This document shows positions 43,691 to 56,810 of a stretch of 64,000 nucleotides of DNA, one piece after another; the stretch's first letter is position 1; every line of letters begins with the position of its first letter. The position numbers were made by a program, and so were the translations under genes. The notes beneath the pieces were generated by a model, which saw nothing but the letters and a program-made list of their open reading frames with translations, made no database searches and was not told the origin of the DNA. The stretch covers positions 1,736,001-1,800,000 of the forward strand of contig RCSZ01000004.1 of assembly GCA_014898425.1 (NCBI GenBank), given 5' to 3'. The stretch is from Botryotinia globosa (Eukaryota; Ascomycota; Leotiomycetes; Helotiales; Sclerotiniaceae).

Positions 43691-45612
43691 TGCGCGCTGG
43701 ATAAGGTAATTTGGGGGACCAGTTAATAGCGATAGGCGTTTAGAACATCATGCTAACCGGACTAATAATATCTGAAATGAAATGTTTAAGATGATTTTGA
43801 ACATCTTCCTTTGTTTCAAGGAATGCTTGGTAGGTAGGTACTGTAAATGATGAAATAAATCAAAGTTAGCAAACAATGTAAAGAATGAACAAGAGAGAGA
43901 GAGAGAGAGAGAGAAAAAAAGAATGAAGAGAACAGAGTAAAGATTTTTATTCCAAGAATCCTCTTACCTACACACACACATCCACATACATATGATGCAT
44001 TAATGAAAATGGAGGTGAAGGTAAAATAAAGGAAAAGGCTAGCTATTTCATAATAAGATACCCGTACCGCACATCTCTCGAGACCAGCACAAGTGACGAG
44101 ATAGACGCTTTAACCTGGGTGGAAATAAAACAGGGGCATTCGGCATTTGAGCAGAGCACCACTTTTCAATATCTTTGGAATCAAGTGAGCTCAGATGAAT
44201 GGAGGGGAGGGAGGGGAGGGGAGGACAAAGAAAGGAAAGAGAGGTCTGAAGCGGTAAGTGGAAGAGGGAGAGGGAGAGGATGAGGGAGAGGATGAGGGAG
44301 AGGGAGAGGGAGAGGGAGAGGGAGAGGAAGAGGAAGAGGGAGAGGGAGAGGAAGAGGGAGAGGAAGAGGACGAAGGGAGGAGGATAGGAGGAAGATAGAG
44401 AATATGAGAGTATGAGTATAAGAGTATAAGAGTATAAGAGAATAAGAGAATAAGAGAATAAGAGAATAAGAGAATAAGAGAATAAGAGAATAAGAGAATA
44501 AGAGAATAAGAGTATAAGAATAAGAAAGGAATACTGTCCACCCATCTATCCAAAGACCTACCTACCATATTTGCTATACCAGTTAAATGCACAACCTACT
44601 CGATAAGTAGATAGATACACCTACCTACCTGGGTCTCTCGAAGATTGTCTTCTTATTCATTATATGAATCGTTGTTGTCATTCGTGACATGCAAACAAGA
44701 AGGGTAAAGAAGGGTCAAGACAACGAATAATTCATGGATTTGTATATATTTATATGGAGTATTAAAGTAACAGCAAACCTTCCACCTCCAAGGGTTTCTT
44801 ATCGTTTATCTCTTCTCCGTCTCCGTCTCTCTTCCTCTTCCCTCTTCTTCCCTTCCCTTCCCTTAAGCTTTCTTTTCTTTCTTTCCTTTCTCCCCTTCCC
44901 TCCTTCTCTACCAATCATCTCTCTTCTCTTCCTTCTCACCCAGCACACCGGTAATCTACCGATCAGAACACTACCTAATCGATCATCACATGACATGGAT
45001 ATCGGCTTTCCAGTTTAATCCACGAATGCCTAATTGGGCCTAGTCTATACAGTCCGCAATTCCAGGCAAGCCAGCCGGATTGTTTGATTGTTTCTTTGAT
45101 TTCATACAGTAGATTGAAGGGGACGATTGATTCTTTTTTTATAAAAAAAAAAAGACTTCTTATTCAACCACAAATCATCCCCCTCAAAAGTCTTCTTCAA
45201 AATCAGTCGCATATCAAAATTCCATCCATTCGATCCTTCCAAATTATTAAGATTCCAACGAAACTCGAGTCGTACCCATAAAAGAGACCCAGCCATCCTT
45301 TCATGCAAGGTCGCGCTGTGCGTTTCCAACCCTACAAAGAGCTATCGATAATTGTCACCACATCTAAGATATTGAATTCGAGCTTCGACGGCTAGGAAGA
45401 GCTCGTAAGGCTTATTGCGCACATGTTCCTAGATTCTCCGAGGTAGCGCATGCGACTTTGCTCCTACGGCCCCTCTCCAAAGTCCCAAATATTCAATTCC
45501 TGTGTCGACAGCCAAGATAGAGTCGATAAATCGTATAAAGATCGAAGAGGGGGCTGCTGTGGGCGTACCGCAAGGAGGAGGAGGTCTAGTGAGTGAGCAA
45601 GGGCGAGATAAT
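43691..45612. other. Divergent intergenic region between ATG22 and MED14, purine-rich repeats
   Basis: It contains the ATG22 promoter on the left and the MED14 leader on the right. The centre is dominated by purine low-complexity DNA (44205-44525), a GA run near 43893-43912, a poly-pyrimidine segment (44810-44940) and an A/T palindrome (45133-45153). No further gene was recognised. The MED14 reading frame stays open for 37 codons upstream of the chosen ATG. Confidence 0.6.
44205..44525. repeat. Purine-rich low-complexity block: GGGAGA and AGAATAAG repeats
   Basis: A ~110-bp stretch of GGGAGA/GGAAGA units (about 44256-44370) is followed by 8-bp AGAATAAG units in more than ten copies (about 44407-44520). 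One strand is nearly all purine. Confidence 0.95.
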
Positions 45613-48600
45613 ATGCCCGGCGTCATCATGGATAGTGCGAGTAGGAATGGGTCGCATACCAACCACGACAGAGATCGACAGTTCAATGGTTCCAATGGTG
45701 AAGCAAAGGCTTCCGAGAAGGGACGAGATAAAAGTCAGGCACGATCTGAGCCTCAACAGAGTATGACGCCGATCAGCCCAGCGGTTCGTAATGGGATAAA
45801 TGGCAACTCCACGGATGGCCCAGCGCACCAACAGAGCTCCGGAGAGGAACCGATTCCAAAGGATATTCTCGATCGTATACACGACCTTCCACCTGAAGTC
45901 GAACATATCACATCGAACTTCTTACCTCTAACAGAACTGCTGAATCGATTAGCACAATCTACGCATAACGACTTAAGGCAGGAGATCATGAAGTTGGCGA
46001 ACATGCCAATACCCCAGTCAGCGATCAATACGAGCTCGCCTCATATCACCAAAGAAGATGATACCTCCAACGATAATGTGAACAAAAAAGTAAGCTTGCT
46101 AAATTTTGCCCAAATTCAACATAGTCGCTGGGTCAAGCAACTGGTTCTACTAGATTGGAGTCGAAACGCCGAAGAAGTGAGCAAAATCATCGACTTGAAC
46201 ATCCACTTATGCCAGAAACGAGGATTATATCAGTATATCCTACACCACATGAGTGAAGTCAAAAGGAAGCTATGCGATGTAGATTCACCAAGGCCCGATT
46301 TAAAAACTGCAGTAGAAGTTTTGTCAACTGGGAAAGCCAACTGGATGCCAGACGTAAGTCTCTTGCTCAGGTTTTGTTATTATTCCTAACATTTACTAGC
46401 TTGGATACATTGCGCCACCTCCAATGACTCCCAAAGAGATACTAAAATCCCTGGAAAAACTCAATACTCTACTATCCATCCGTTTGAATCTACACGAGTA
46501 CGACAAAATCCCTCTACAATTCAAGAACTATACGATAAAGTCGGGTCGCGTGACCTTCAAAGTAGCCGGGGAGTTTGAAATCGACCTGACCGTTGCAGAT
46601 GAGAACCAGGAGTTACAGTTCTGGTTTATTGACTTTCGATTTTTATTTTCCCCCTCTCTTAGCGAATTGCCACCCCGGCATCAATATCACATAGAGAGTA
46701 AAGTTAACGCCGCACTAGAAAAAGATGGCCTATCTGGCTGTTATAGTTATCTACATGAAATGGTATTGACTCATAAGATCAGTGAATTCAGGAGACAAGC
46801 AGTTGAGCTTTCTAGAAGTACTTGGATTGATGGGGTTAAGGTTGAGCCACTTCATCGCGCCTTGTGCATCCAATATTGGTTGGATAGATACAAAAAAAAT
46901 GGACCACGAAGTTGGATTATTTTGGGAGTTCACAGTGGACGGAGGAAAGATGGGTACCATGATCCTAAAACGACAAGCCGACTCTCTATAAGATGGTTTC
47001 GAGATTCAAAAGAAGTTAAAGATGTGGACATTCCATTCGACACGGTCAACATCTCGGCCGAACAACTTTTGAAGACTGTCATTGCAATGCACGTCAATCA
47101 CATTTTGGGCTCGACACACAGCAAATTGGCCGCTGAACCTATCTTTGCGAATCGCGAGGCATCCCTGTCACTACACACATCTAAGACTGAGCCAAAGGAG
47201 TCTGTACTCGGCGTACAATTGACGGAGAAACAGCATGTATCAATCACTATAGAACCGGTCACGGGAATTTTCATCTTCAGCCCAGCCTCTCGAACAATTA
47301 CCTCGTCACAGAATAAGCTCAACAGCCTGGATCGCGATCCTGCAATGGACGCGCATTTTTACATCGAGAATCTTCGATGTTTAGCCATTTCGGAAGAGCT
47401 CACTATCCTTGGTACTAGTGTTGGATGGAGAAGGGCTGAACATCCTGGTATATCTAGAGAAGACCTCAAACGCAAAATTCCGAAGGACACAAAGCAAATC
47501 ACCTGGTTTAGGAGACCTGGATGGCAAGAAGATTGGCTTGTTGCTGTTACGCTGGGTATGAGTGGGGAAAGTTGGTGGTTGTTTCAAATGTATGTATCTT
47601 CAAGGGCCTATAATTTTCATACTAATACGGATAGATCGAAACAATCTACGGGCGTTAAAGTCTTAACCTCTATTCACATACCCATTAAAGCCGTCTCACC
47701 AAAGCCCTCTTATGTATTTATGTCTACGCTACACATTTTTGTAGGAGGTCTCATCTCGCAATACACTAATCTCAAAGCTCTGCATGATAGGCGCATTCGT
47801 CATACTGTCCGACAGTCTGGTCTACCTTCACCCGTTAAACTTCCTTCAATTTGGATACATATTTCTGGACTATTCCAGGCCAAGGCAAAACCAACAGCGC
47901 ATAAAATATGGGCTACAGATTTTCTCAAGCTTAATTTTCAGGGGTTGGAGCCAATTTCAAATGTTTCATCTCTTCCATCTCAGTCACCGATCGATGATTC
48001 GCAAGCTCTTATCCCTAAGCCTGAGCAGAAGACAGTATTGGTCACGGTTGTACGTGTGGCAGTACCGATTCCAGCTCTTGCGGTCTTGAACGAAAAGATA
48101 GATAAAGATATTGCCTTTCAACCTAAAACGGGAGAGATTGCTTTTAGATTGCGGTCTCAAGTTGGCGAGTCGATAATTCCCGCCCTGACAGAGCGGTTAT
48201 TCCAGATTGAACGGCTTATTTCTTGTACTGCTGTGCTTCGCAAACATGAAAATGTTATTAAATGCGACAGGATTTCACTACAAGAAATTGCCTTTTCGTA
48301 TGGGATGCCACCAGTAGCTCAGACAGAATTGGTCACCAGCGCAGATAAGACAACGCCCCTTTCATATAAAGCAGTGGTCAGCCTAGGGTTAGCTGAAGGC
48401 AAAATGAAGCTTGCGTTGGAGATGGGTAACCCACACATACGTGTTTTGGATTCTTTGGACAAAGTCTTGAATATTGCGAAGGGTGGATTTGATGCTGTCG
48501 CGACTCTTCTTCCACAAACTTTATATTCTTTGCGGGCTTTTGAAACGATAGAAAATGCTTGGGGCCCTCTTCATGATAAAGGCGAAGTATTCGTGTTCGT

Positions 48601-49219
48601 CAGGGCTTTTGAGTGGTTCAGACTACGTTATGTTTTCAAGCCAAGCACTCCAAATATGCCTCCACGTACAGTCTCATTTGAGATCAAAATGTGTCATCGC
48701 AAGCAAAAACCATGGTGGCTTGTGCGTCGTACGGAAAAGACTGACAAGGGCGTAAGAGGGGACGCAGTTCCGGATGATGAAATTGATCTCCGTCTGAAGT
48801 CAGTGTGGGACTCCCGAGGAGATGATGACTGGAAGGGCATGCGTACCAGCGCAGTTGGCCGTAATCGTGGCATTGAAACCTGTCTCGAAAAGATTGATGC
48901 AGTGATGCGAGATCTCTCTCCAGAAGACCTTGCAGTTCAACCATCGCAACCATCGCAAACGAATACGCAAGTACAAGCTGTAGGGCCGCAAGGACAACAG
49001 TCTTCGTACCCCCAGCAGCAAAGACAATTACAATTGCCCACACCAGCAAACTCTCAGAATCATCCACAAAGTCAAGGGAGTAGCCAAGGGCAACAACGGA
49101 TGCCAACTCCTAATATGAACATGAATCTGAATATGAATCAGAACATGCTGAAGAGAAAATCTTCCGGTCAAGCCATGAATCCCAGGGCGGTTAAGAGAGA
49201 AGTGGTAGAAATCGATTAG
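45613..49219 (+). CDS. MED14: Mediator of RNA polymerase II transcription subunit 14
   Basis: Exons 45613-46353 and 46400-49219 (donor GTAAGT, acceptor CTAG), giving 1186 residues. Recognisable Med14/Rgr1 segments: HITSNFLPLTELLNRLAQST, LLNFAQIQHSRWVKQLVLLD, GLYQYILHHMSEVKRKL, and PPPMTPKEILKSLEKLNTLL after the intron. The C-terminus is Gln/Asn/Met-rich low complexity. Family knowledge: Med14 is the central scaffold that links Mediator head, middle and tail. The ATG chosen begins MPGVIMDSAS; the frame is open 37 codons further upstream, but that stretch begins at GTG and has no ATG. Bases 47590-47634 look like a 45-nt intron (GTATGT, ACTAAT branch site, TAG) with no stop and a length divisible by three. 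If removed the protein is 1171 residues. Confidence 0.92.
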
Positions 49220-51047
49220 TAAATTTTACTTGGGACAAATGAGATGGGGCAATGATATAAATGGTTTTCAACAATGCATGCATAGGCGCACGAACTCGAA
49301 TGGGAGATAATTACGTTATGGGAAGATACGAATATGCTTTTTTTTACATTTCTTTTTCACCTTGTTACAATACAACATTATATGAGGGGTGGTGGCAGGC
49401 TGAAGGCGACATTCACTTTGCATTGCGTTAGACCTCCCCTCTTTCCTTTTATAATTTGGGGGCGGAGGCGGAGAAGAAGCGGGGATATTGGAGCGTGGAG
49501 GACAACGCAAGCTGTAAAAAGAAAACTTTATTGATGAAGCTGGGTGGCATGGCGTTTAGTCGGGGGTCCGACTTTTTTTGCTTTTCCGAGGATCATTTCA
49601 GATTTTCTCACAGAGCGGGATGGCGGTGCATTGGATGGGGATTAGTGGTTTTAATGCGAGCCTTTTGATCTTTTGATTGGTTCATGCACTTGTCTTTACT
49701 ATAGGGGCGGAGGCGAAGAGAGTGGATGAAGAAGCGGGATCGGGATGGAAAACAAAATGGGAGAGTGGTTTGTGTGTACAGGATGGGGATATAAAATGGG
49801 GAGGTGGAGAAAGAAACATGATAAATACGATAGGTGAATGGATGGAAATGATAGGGGACGGGAGGCTTAAGCGATGTTCTCTGGGAGAATATGGGAGGGG
49901 GAAGGGGAATAGGACAGGTATGAATGAGGAATAGATGATGCATTCATGCTTGTATGTATGCAAGACTTCACTAGCAGTAGCGGATAGTCAAATAACGTTC
50001 ATAATAACATTGGTTTGATATTGTTATCTTGTAATGGCGTAGAATGTGAACGCAAAAAGAGTGGTCGTAGGTATTTGTACTGATTGAAATATCTATCCGC
50101 TCTCAGAAAGCTCGAGTCGAGAAGAAAATGGTTAATTTAAATAAACACCTTTTGATTGTACGATTATTGCAGATGCTTGTAGGGAATGAAGATCTCGAAA
50201 TTGAGTGGGAAGGATATTGTGTATGAAATATTAATATTTAATGATAGGTATACCTACTGTAATCTGAAATGGTGTCTAGGTGACTACAAAGTACCTCGAT
50301 AGATGGGTAGATAGGTATAAAGTTGCATGGACCTAGATTTACGAGGATAAAAGATCTGGGATATTGCTAGATGGATATAGATTAACATGTGTATATTAAC
50401 ATCACCTACTTCACCATCTTATAATATTTTTTCTATCTGGAGTTTCGATCTCGATGATGTGTTCGTGGCCTAATACAAAATACAATATCCAAAAAGTCAT
50501 CCTCGCTATCTATAATAGATAAGTAAACAAGTACGTGCTTACCTAGGTAGGTACACAGCATTCGTTCCTTTCATTCTCAGAGAGAAATAACCACCATGCA
50601 TCCACAATCCATCGGCTATTGAGCAAGATAGCATTTCTACAGAACTACTCACATAGATACACTACCTAGCTACATACACTTTATATATGTGTGTGTGTTG
50701 TACTTCGTATAGTAACCTAGGAACCAAAGTATCGGGACAGTATATCGCAGACGATTTGTTTACGAATGAAATACTGCGTGCTGTTTTGGCGGCGTAAATG
50801 GATATTGGATATTGGATTGGATGGGTGGAAGTGTGAATTTTGAGGTGGGTGCATGTGTAGTGGTGGGTGCTAGGTGGGAATAGGAAGGAGAGCCGATGGG
50901 GTGTGGTATTGGGTGGTTGGTTTGGACTCTGGAGGGCTGGGGAGGGAGGGGGTTTGGATGGGTAAATGGATGGGTGGATGAGTGAGTGGAAGTTGGGAAG
51001 GGGGTGGGTTTTTTGGTACCGAGGATGGATGCTAATATATGTATGTA

Positions 51048-51105
51048 TGAGTGAGTGAGTGTGAGTGAGTGAGTGAGTGAGTGAGTGAGTGAGTGAGTGA
51101 GTGAG
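51048..51105. repeat. GAGT microsatellite
   Basis: About fourteen GAGT units with one two-base slip near 51060. On the minus strand it reads as a Thr-His-Ser-Leu repeat in an artefactual frame. Confidence 0.95.
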
Positions 51106-53489
51106 CGAGGATGAGTGAATAATGATTGATTCGAGCTGATTTGTTGGGTGTTTTCTATGCTTGTTTCTTGGGGGTGTTTTGTGCCAAGCAATGGTGGTTT
51201 CTTGAAGAGTTTCTGGTTGTGCAAGGTGGTGGTGGTACGAGGAGAATTGGATGAGTACTTCGAGTCATACTCGGTATGTACTCGTGTGATTTATTGAACA
51301 AAATCGGTGAGAAGATGAAATGCAAATACATGAAGGAGTAGAATATCCGAGGAACTAGGGGGTTGCCAATGGGGAAGCGGGTAGTGTCCGACTTTAGTAC
51401 TTGTTGATAGTCGGATTATTTGCAAGACGGAAGAATAAGATTGTCGGAATGATGAAATGTTTTCGAAATTTGACTTGACGATGCTGATCTTGGATATATG
51501 GAGTTAGATGGATATGTATGATAAATGTGATGGTCGATTTGATATGCAGCGGTAGGGAACCTAGTCGCTGCTGCATAACACTTTTCTAGAAATCTTCTAG
51601 CGAGTTTCCCGAATTTCTATTGAAGGGACTTTTTGCCGAGCAGAGAAAGATGATTGATCGTCTATTCCATACTTTGAGTGTGCAACATAAGAAGTAGGTA
51701 GTCGAAGAATGTGACAAGTAAGAAATCACATTGGACTGTATCAAAATCAGCTTGAGAACGTCCTCCAACAGTTGGATTATCGTTCTTTCGATCCCATCCT
51801 GATTCTTGATCATATGCCACTGTAAATATCCGGGCCGTGGAGAATTAGATGGGGTAAAGACGATTGGATATTGTTTTTGTCGAGCTCCGTCCTTGCATGG
51901 GAGGCTTCGTCATTACGGATACTTGCTTGCTGGGAGTAAATCAATGTTTCATTGAATAATAAGTACGCAAGTGTGTTTTGTAGAATTGTGAATACCTTCT
52001 GAATTGCATCGCTAGATCTTACCATTATTCGAAACTTCAAACATACCCAAAATATACAAAAATAACCCCCATCTAAATGAAACGCCGGCTTTCAGACCAT
52101 TCAGTAACATCAGCCTTTTCCCGAGTGCACACACATCCTCTCATACGTAAAACATTCTTGGTGCAAGTCTACGCTCAAGATCCAGCCAATAAGAAATTTT
52201 TGACTCCAGATTTTCCCTCCAAGTTTTTCACTGGCTCGAATGGCTGGTCATTGACTCCACAGTCGGATCCCAAATGGAACCACAACTTCACAAGAACCTC
52301 GAAATAACGTGGTAGGAGGGGATGTGAGCGGGTGCATGACCCTGATCCTTGACTCTTCATGAGCTATGATTTGGAGGGAAGTTGAGGACGGAGTTTACAC
52401 TGTAGATGTGGTGCGGAGTGTACTTCGTTGAGACTTGAGAGGGAATTGATGAGTTTTAAACGAGGAAAGATGGGGATCTGGAACTTGTTGGATGGCTTGT
52501 TTGCGGAAGATAGATATTTGGGCTATTGGGGGAAAAAGAGAAAAGAAGCTTTGGGAGGCAAGCCAAGTAGGTCAGTGTAAAGACTGTAGGTGCTATGTAG
52601 GTAGGTACCTTTATGCGAGCACGCGAAGGCGTATCGTATCGGGTTGGATCCTACAGAAGTAAGAGACGCAGAAGGAATATAATTGATTGGGTGTTGAAGG
52701 GATGAGATGCATATCCGTAATGTTCTTTGGTGGGACGAACCCGTAGAGGGATGCTCATTGTAGACAGTGGCTTTTGACTTGCATCGGGGAGTGTTGCGAA
52801 GTTGCAGCTTCCTTCGACCTTCTTTCTCACTTCTTCCTCGTCAAAGGAAGCTTGGCTGGTGGTACAGCTTAGAGGTAGGTAAATTGACACCTCAGCATAG
52901 TCTCCTTTTAATTTAAATGTGCAGGTACAATAGCATGGAAAAGAAACGGTCGATTGAGAGGAATGTGAAGGGTTAGAAGGTATTAAATCACAATCTAAAT
53001 TGTTCATCGATAGAAAGACAGGTAGGTATGGATGGTATGGATACCAAATGCTCGGTAAAAGCGTCTGTCTACTCAACCACCGTCCGTGTAAATAGTATCT
53101 TGCTAATCTTCCTAGTAGTCTTCACCCACGTATCAAGCCAGTATTAGAGAAGAGATTCTATATAATAGCAGTCATTATAACGACCAGTAAGCGTTCACTG
53201 CTAGTGAGCAAGTAGATTTAACTGATGTGTTGAAATTGTAAGACCTTCCATTACCTTGGTACTCCGTAGTTAGATATTTCACCTGGAAGATGAAGAATTA
53301 GCTACTTGCTACCACCGTGTACCTAGATTGTCAATCTGATAGCCGCCTCTCCTCTCCTCTCCTTTCATTTCTTTTTACAATATTACTTATTGGCAGAGTC
53401 AATTTACAATAAATATATATAATTGTAATTCACTTGGAAGATGACTCGAATGAGTAGTGAAGAAGCCAAAGAAGCTTAGGTCATTCAAT

Positions 53490-53491
<2 letters not shown>

Positions 53492-53549
<58 letters not shown>

Positions 53550-53559
53550 TCTCTCTCTC
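53492..53559. repeat. CT microsatellite with embedded CA run
   Basis: About 24 CT units, then CA units (53539-53549), then CT again. Confidence 0.97.
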
Positions 53560-53827
53560 CCCATCCTTCAAGCATCGCAGCATCCAAGTCCAAGTCCAAG
53601 CCATGACCAAGGCTCGATCAAACCAGACCTAGGAACTTCTTCATACTCCGTCCATACATCCATTCAATTTAGGTATTACATTTATATTATCTCCACTAGA
53701 TTTATTTGTCAATCTTTCTACGGATTCGAATTCAGATTCAAATTCGATTTCAAAAGATCTACTCTACACACATCTCAATTCACATATACTCATTTCTATC
53801 CTTTGATCTTGGGATCTTTTGATCACA

Positions 53828-53882
53828 ATTCACATTCACATTCACATTCACATCCATTCACATTCACATTCAAATTCACATA
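53828..53882. repeat. TTCACA hexamer repeat
   Basis: About nine TTCACA units with small variations. Confidence 0.9.
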
Positions 53883-54244
53883 TAAATATCTATTATTGGT
53901 AAATTATTCCAATCAATTACCACAAATCTGACCTCCTGAAGAGACAAGGCTTCCACCCCACGTTTTACGCCTCTCATGTGCAGTGCAGCCAGCATTGGTG
54001 CAAATACTCACTAGAATCAGCGAACCATCTCACCACCCTCCTTTTTAAACTTGCTTTGCTTTCTGCAGATGAAGATCAATTCTGCTACAAATTATTCGAA
54101 TTCGAATGACCCATTTGCGCATGAGCACAACTCAAAATAACCACTTGATACTTTGGGGTTTCTCTGTCGCGCCGCGCGAACCGTGAACCGTGAACGGTAA
54201 AGGACAAAGTCGACAATCACCGACGAGGTTGGAATACCGGAAAT

Positions 54245-56810
54245 ATGACGTCTATAATTCGAATGCTTTCGCCTGCTGTTAGTCAATTCTTCCCTTTCGT
54301 CTGAACGGTGTGGCCGAATGATGCGGGTCTGATATCATTGCGGAGGAGTTCCGGCGCAGTCAGAGTCGAGGAGTTTCTGAATGGTATCATTTACTGACAA
54401 TTGGTTTCTTGTATAGACGGACAGAAATGGAAATACAGGTCGAAAGGGTCAAGATGTAGAGCCGGAACCCGAAATTACTCCACTGGTGAAGATGTTACAG
54501 AATGCAGGTCCCATACGGCCGGACGGAAGTGATAAATTCTTTGGTTTAGAAAATGTATGCTCTCCCTCAAATCCATTCCCAATTGCTTTATACTAACTTC
54601 TGGAAATTAGTTCGGAAACACATGGTTCGTTTTTGGAAATTGATCCCATCTCAATAGTACTAACGCATCTCAGTTATGCCAATTCGATTTTACAGGCGCT
54701 ATACTATTCAGTCCCGTTTAGAGAAAATGTTGTCAAATACCCACCGCATTCCCCTTCTGATACCCCCAATGGACATTTACCAAAATTGGTTGTTCCAACG
54801 AGAGCTCCGCCACCAAACGGAGTGCCATTGTCGACGGCCAAACCGAAAGGCATATCGGCTGCTGAAGCCCTCAAACGAAGACAAGTTGTGAACTCTGGCC
54901 AACCCGGACCTGGTGCACCGGGTACTCGACCAGAAGATAAACCAGATTCGCCCGAATACAAGAAGAAGCATGCGATGATGACAGGCCCGATATTAGAAAT
55001 TACAACGGAGCATGCGAGTTCATATGGCATGGAGGAGACGACTTTTACAGCCTTGAAGGATATATTTACGGCCATGATATCACATCCTTCTCGGACAGGT
55101 GTTGTAAGCCCCCAAAGGTTCTTGGAAGTTTTCAGAAGAGATAATGAGATGTTTCGGACATCGATGCACCAAGATGCTCACGAATTTTATGGATTGATGC
55201 TTAATGCAGTTATCAATAACGTCGAAGATAATGCTCGACGCCTGAAGGAATCGGTACTTCAAGAAAAGGGAGGACTTAATGATTCAATGACAGCTGCTGT
55301 ACGATCAGTTGCGGATTCCATGGGCTTGGCAAGTGGAGCGCAATCTCCAGGAACGAAATGGGTTCATGATATATTTGAGGGAAAGATGGTCTCGGAAACG
55401 AAGTGCTTGACATGCGAAACTACATCACAGCGCGATGAGACATTCCTAGATCTTTCAATTGATTTGGAGAAGAACTCTTCTGTTACATCGTGTTTGCAAA
55501 AGTTTTCGGCGGAGGAAATGCTGTGCGAGAAGAATAAATTCCATTGCGATACCTGCGGTGGTTTACAGGAAGCGGAAAAACGTATGAAGATCAAAACTTT
55601 ACCACAAGTGTTAGTGCTTCACCTGAAGAGATTCAAGTGGACTGATGATTTGACCCGATTACAAAAGTTATTCTACACTGTCAACTATCCATATCATTTA
55701 CGCATGTTCAACACAACTGATGATGCGGAGGATCCCGATCGATTGTATGAACTGTACGCCGTGGTTGTACATATTGGCACAAACGCCTTTCACGGACATT
55801 ATGTTGCGGTAATCAAGACTCAGGATAGAGGTTGGTTACTTTTTGACGATGAGATGGTAGAACCGGTAGATAAAAGTTTTGTGCGACAATTCTTTGGGGA
55901 TAAGCCAGGACAAGCCTGCGCCTATGTGTTATTCTATCGAGAAACTACAGTGGAGGCAATGCGAAGAGACCAGGAAGCTGAAGGTGTCGATCTAATCGCT
56001 ACCGCTTCTGAAGTGGCAGATGTTTCATCGGGGCAGATTCAACAAAACGGCATTTCTCTATCTTCCCACTCGAAACAGGTTTTAGCAACGCCTAGCACAC
56101 CAATCGATAGCGACACTAATGGTTTTGGGTCCCTCGACCATGCATTAACGGCGCCTCTGGTAACTTCCCCTATTTCAGGCAATCCGGTTCCAACTCGAGT
56201 CCCTTCTTCACCTCTCGATACCTTCAAGTCTAAATCTAAAGAAGAGAAGGGGCGAGAAAAGAAGGCCGAGAAAGAAGCTGAGAAAGCGGAAAAGTCCCGA
56301 AAGGCTGCTGAAAAAGCCGCTGAAAAAGCTGCTGCTAAAGAGAGAAAGGAAGCGGAAAAGGCAACTAAAGAAGCCGAGAAAGCCAATAAAGTAGCACAAG
56401 AAGCTGAAACAAAAAAGGCTATTGCTCTCAGCAAACAAACTGAAATCGAAGAAATTAAAAGACGGCAATCGGAAGCTAATATCCAAAAGGAAAATAATGG
56501 GAATGGCAGCGAGAAGAGTGATGGCAAGGGGTTTGGTAGTTTGAATCTGAATAGAGGTCATAAAGGAAGCAAGAGTATGAGTAGAAAGAGTTTTGGATTT
56601 TTAAGTAAGAATGGAGAGAAGGAAAAGGAAAAGAATGGGGAAAAGAGTGAAGAAAATAACAATATACCCGAATCGAGCAGCAACACGGCGGTTGAAGGAA
56701 CGGCGGGCCCGCAAACACCGGAGAGATATGAGAAGGTCAAAAATGCACGATTTTCGTTTGGATTGGGACGGAAGAAGAGTAATATGTGGAGTCCGACTGT
56801 GGATAATTAG
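54245..56810 (+). CDS. creB: Ubiquitin C-terminal hydrolase CreB (USP12/46, Ubp9/13 type)
   Basis: Exons: 54245-54277 (start uncertain), 54417-54554, 54611-54624 and 54674-56810, giving about 773 residues. The third exon is a 14-nt micro-exon that joins FFGLEN to F-G-N-T-C-Y-A-N-S-I-L-Q, the Cys box. The codon of the catalytic Cys (about residue 62) is split TG/T over the following 49-nt intron. Further landmarks: [14 protein letters not shown], paired CxxC zinc ligands (KCLTCETTS and [15 protein letters not shown]), [19 protein letters not shown], and the His box [20 protein letters not shown] with [13 protein letters not shown]. The C-terminal ~250 residues are a Lys/Glu/Ala-rich coiled-coil extension, as in A. 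nidulans CreB, which with CreC acts in carbon catabolite control. Exon 1 ([11 protein letters not shown]) fits in phase but is short, so the true N-terminus is the least certain part. Confidence 0.92.

Larger units (their letters stand above)
49220..54244. other. Five-kb gene-poor region
   Basis: No gene could be supported. Frames of 60-154 codons occur (49608-49963, 50760-51224, 52651-53076, 53488-53931) but they overlap on opposite strands or come from repeats. The repeats include GAGT (51048-51105), CT/CA (53492-53559) and TTCACA (53828-53882). A 76-codon plus-strand frame at 52077-52307 has unusually mixed composition but no known motif. The right edge contains the promoter of the deubiquitinase gene. 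Confidence 0.6.

Noticed and set aside
44048..44592. Two overlapping 130-165-codon frames rich in Ser, Leu, Tyr and Pro
   Set aside because: They are translations of the purine repeat block; the amino-acid repeats follow the DNA period.
50760..51224. 154-codon minus-strand frame rich in Thr, His, Pro and Ser
   Set aside because: It is driven by the GAGT microsatellite and GT-rich DNA, with no family resemblance.
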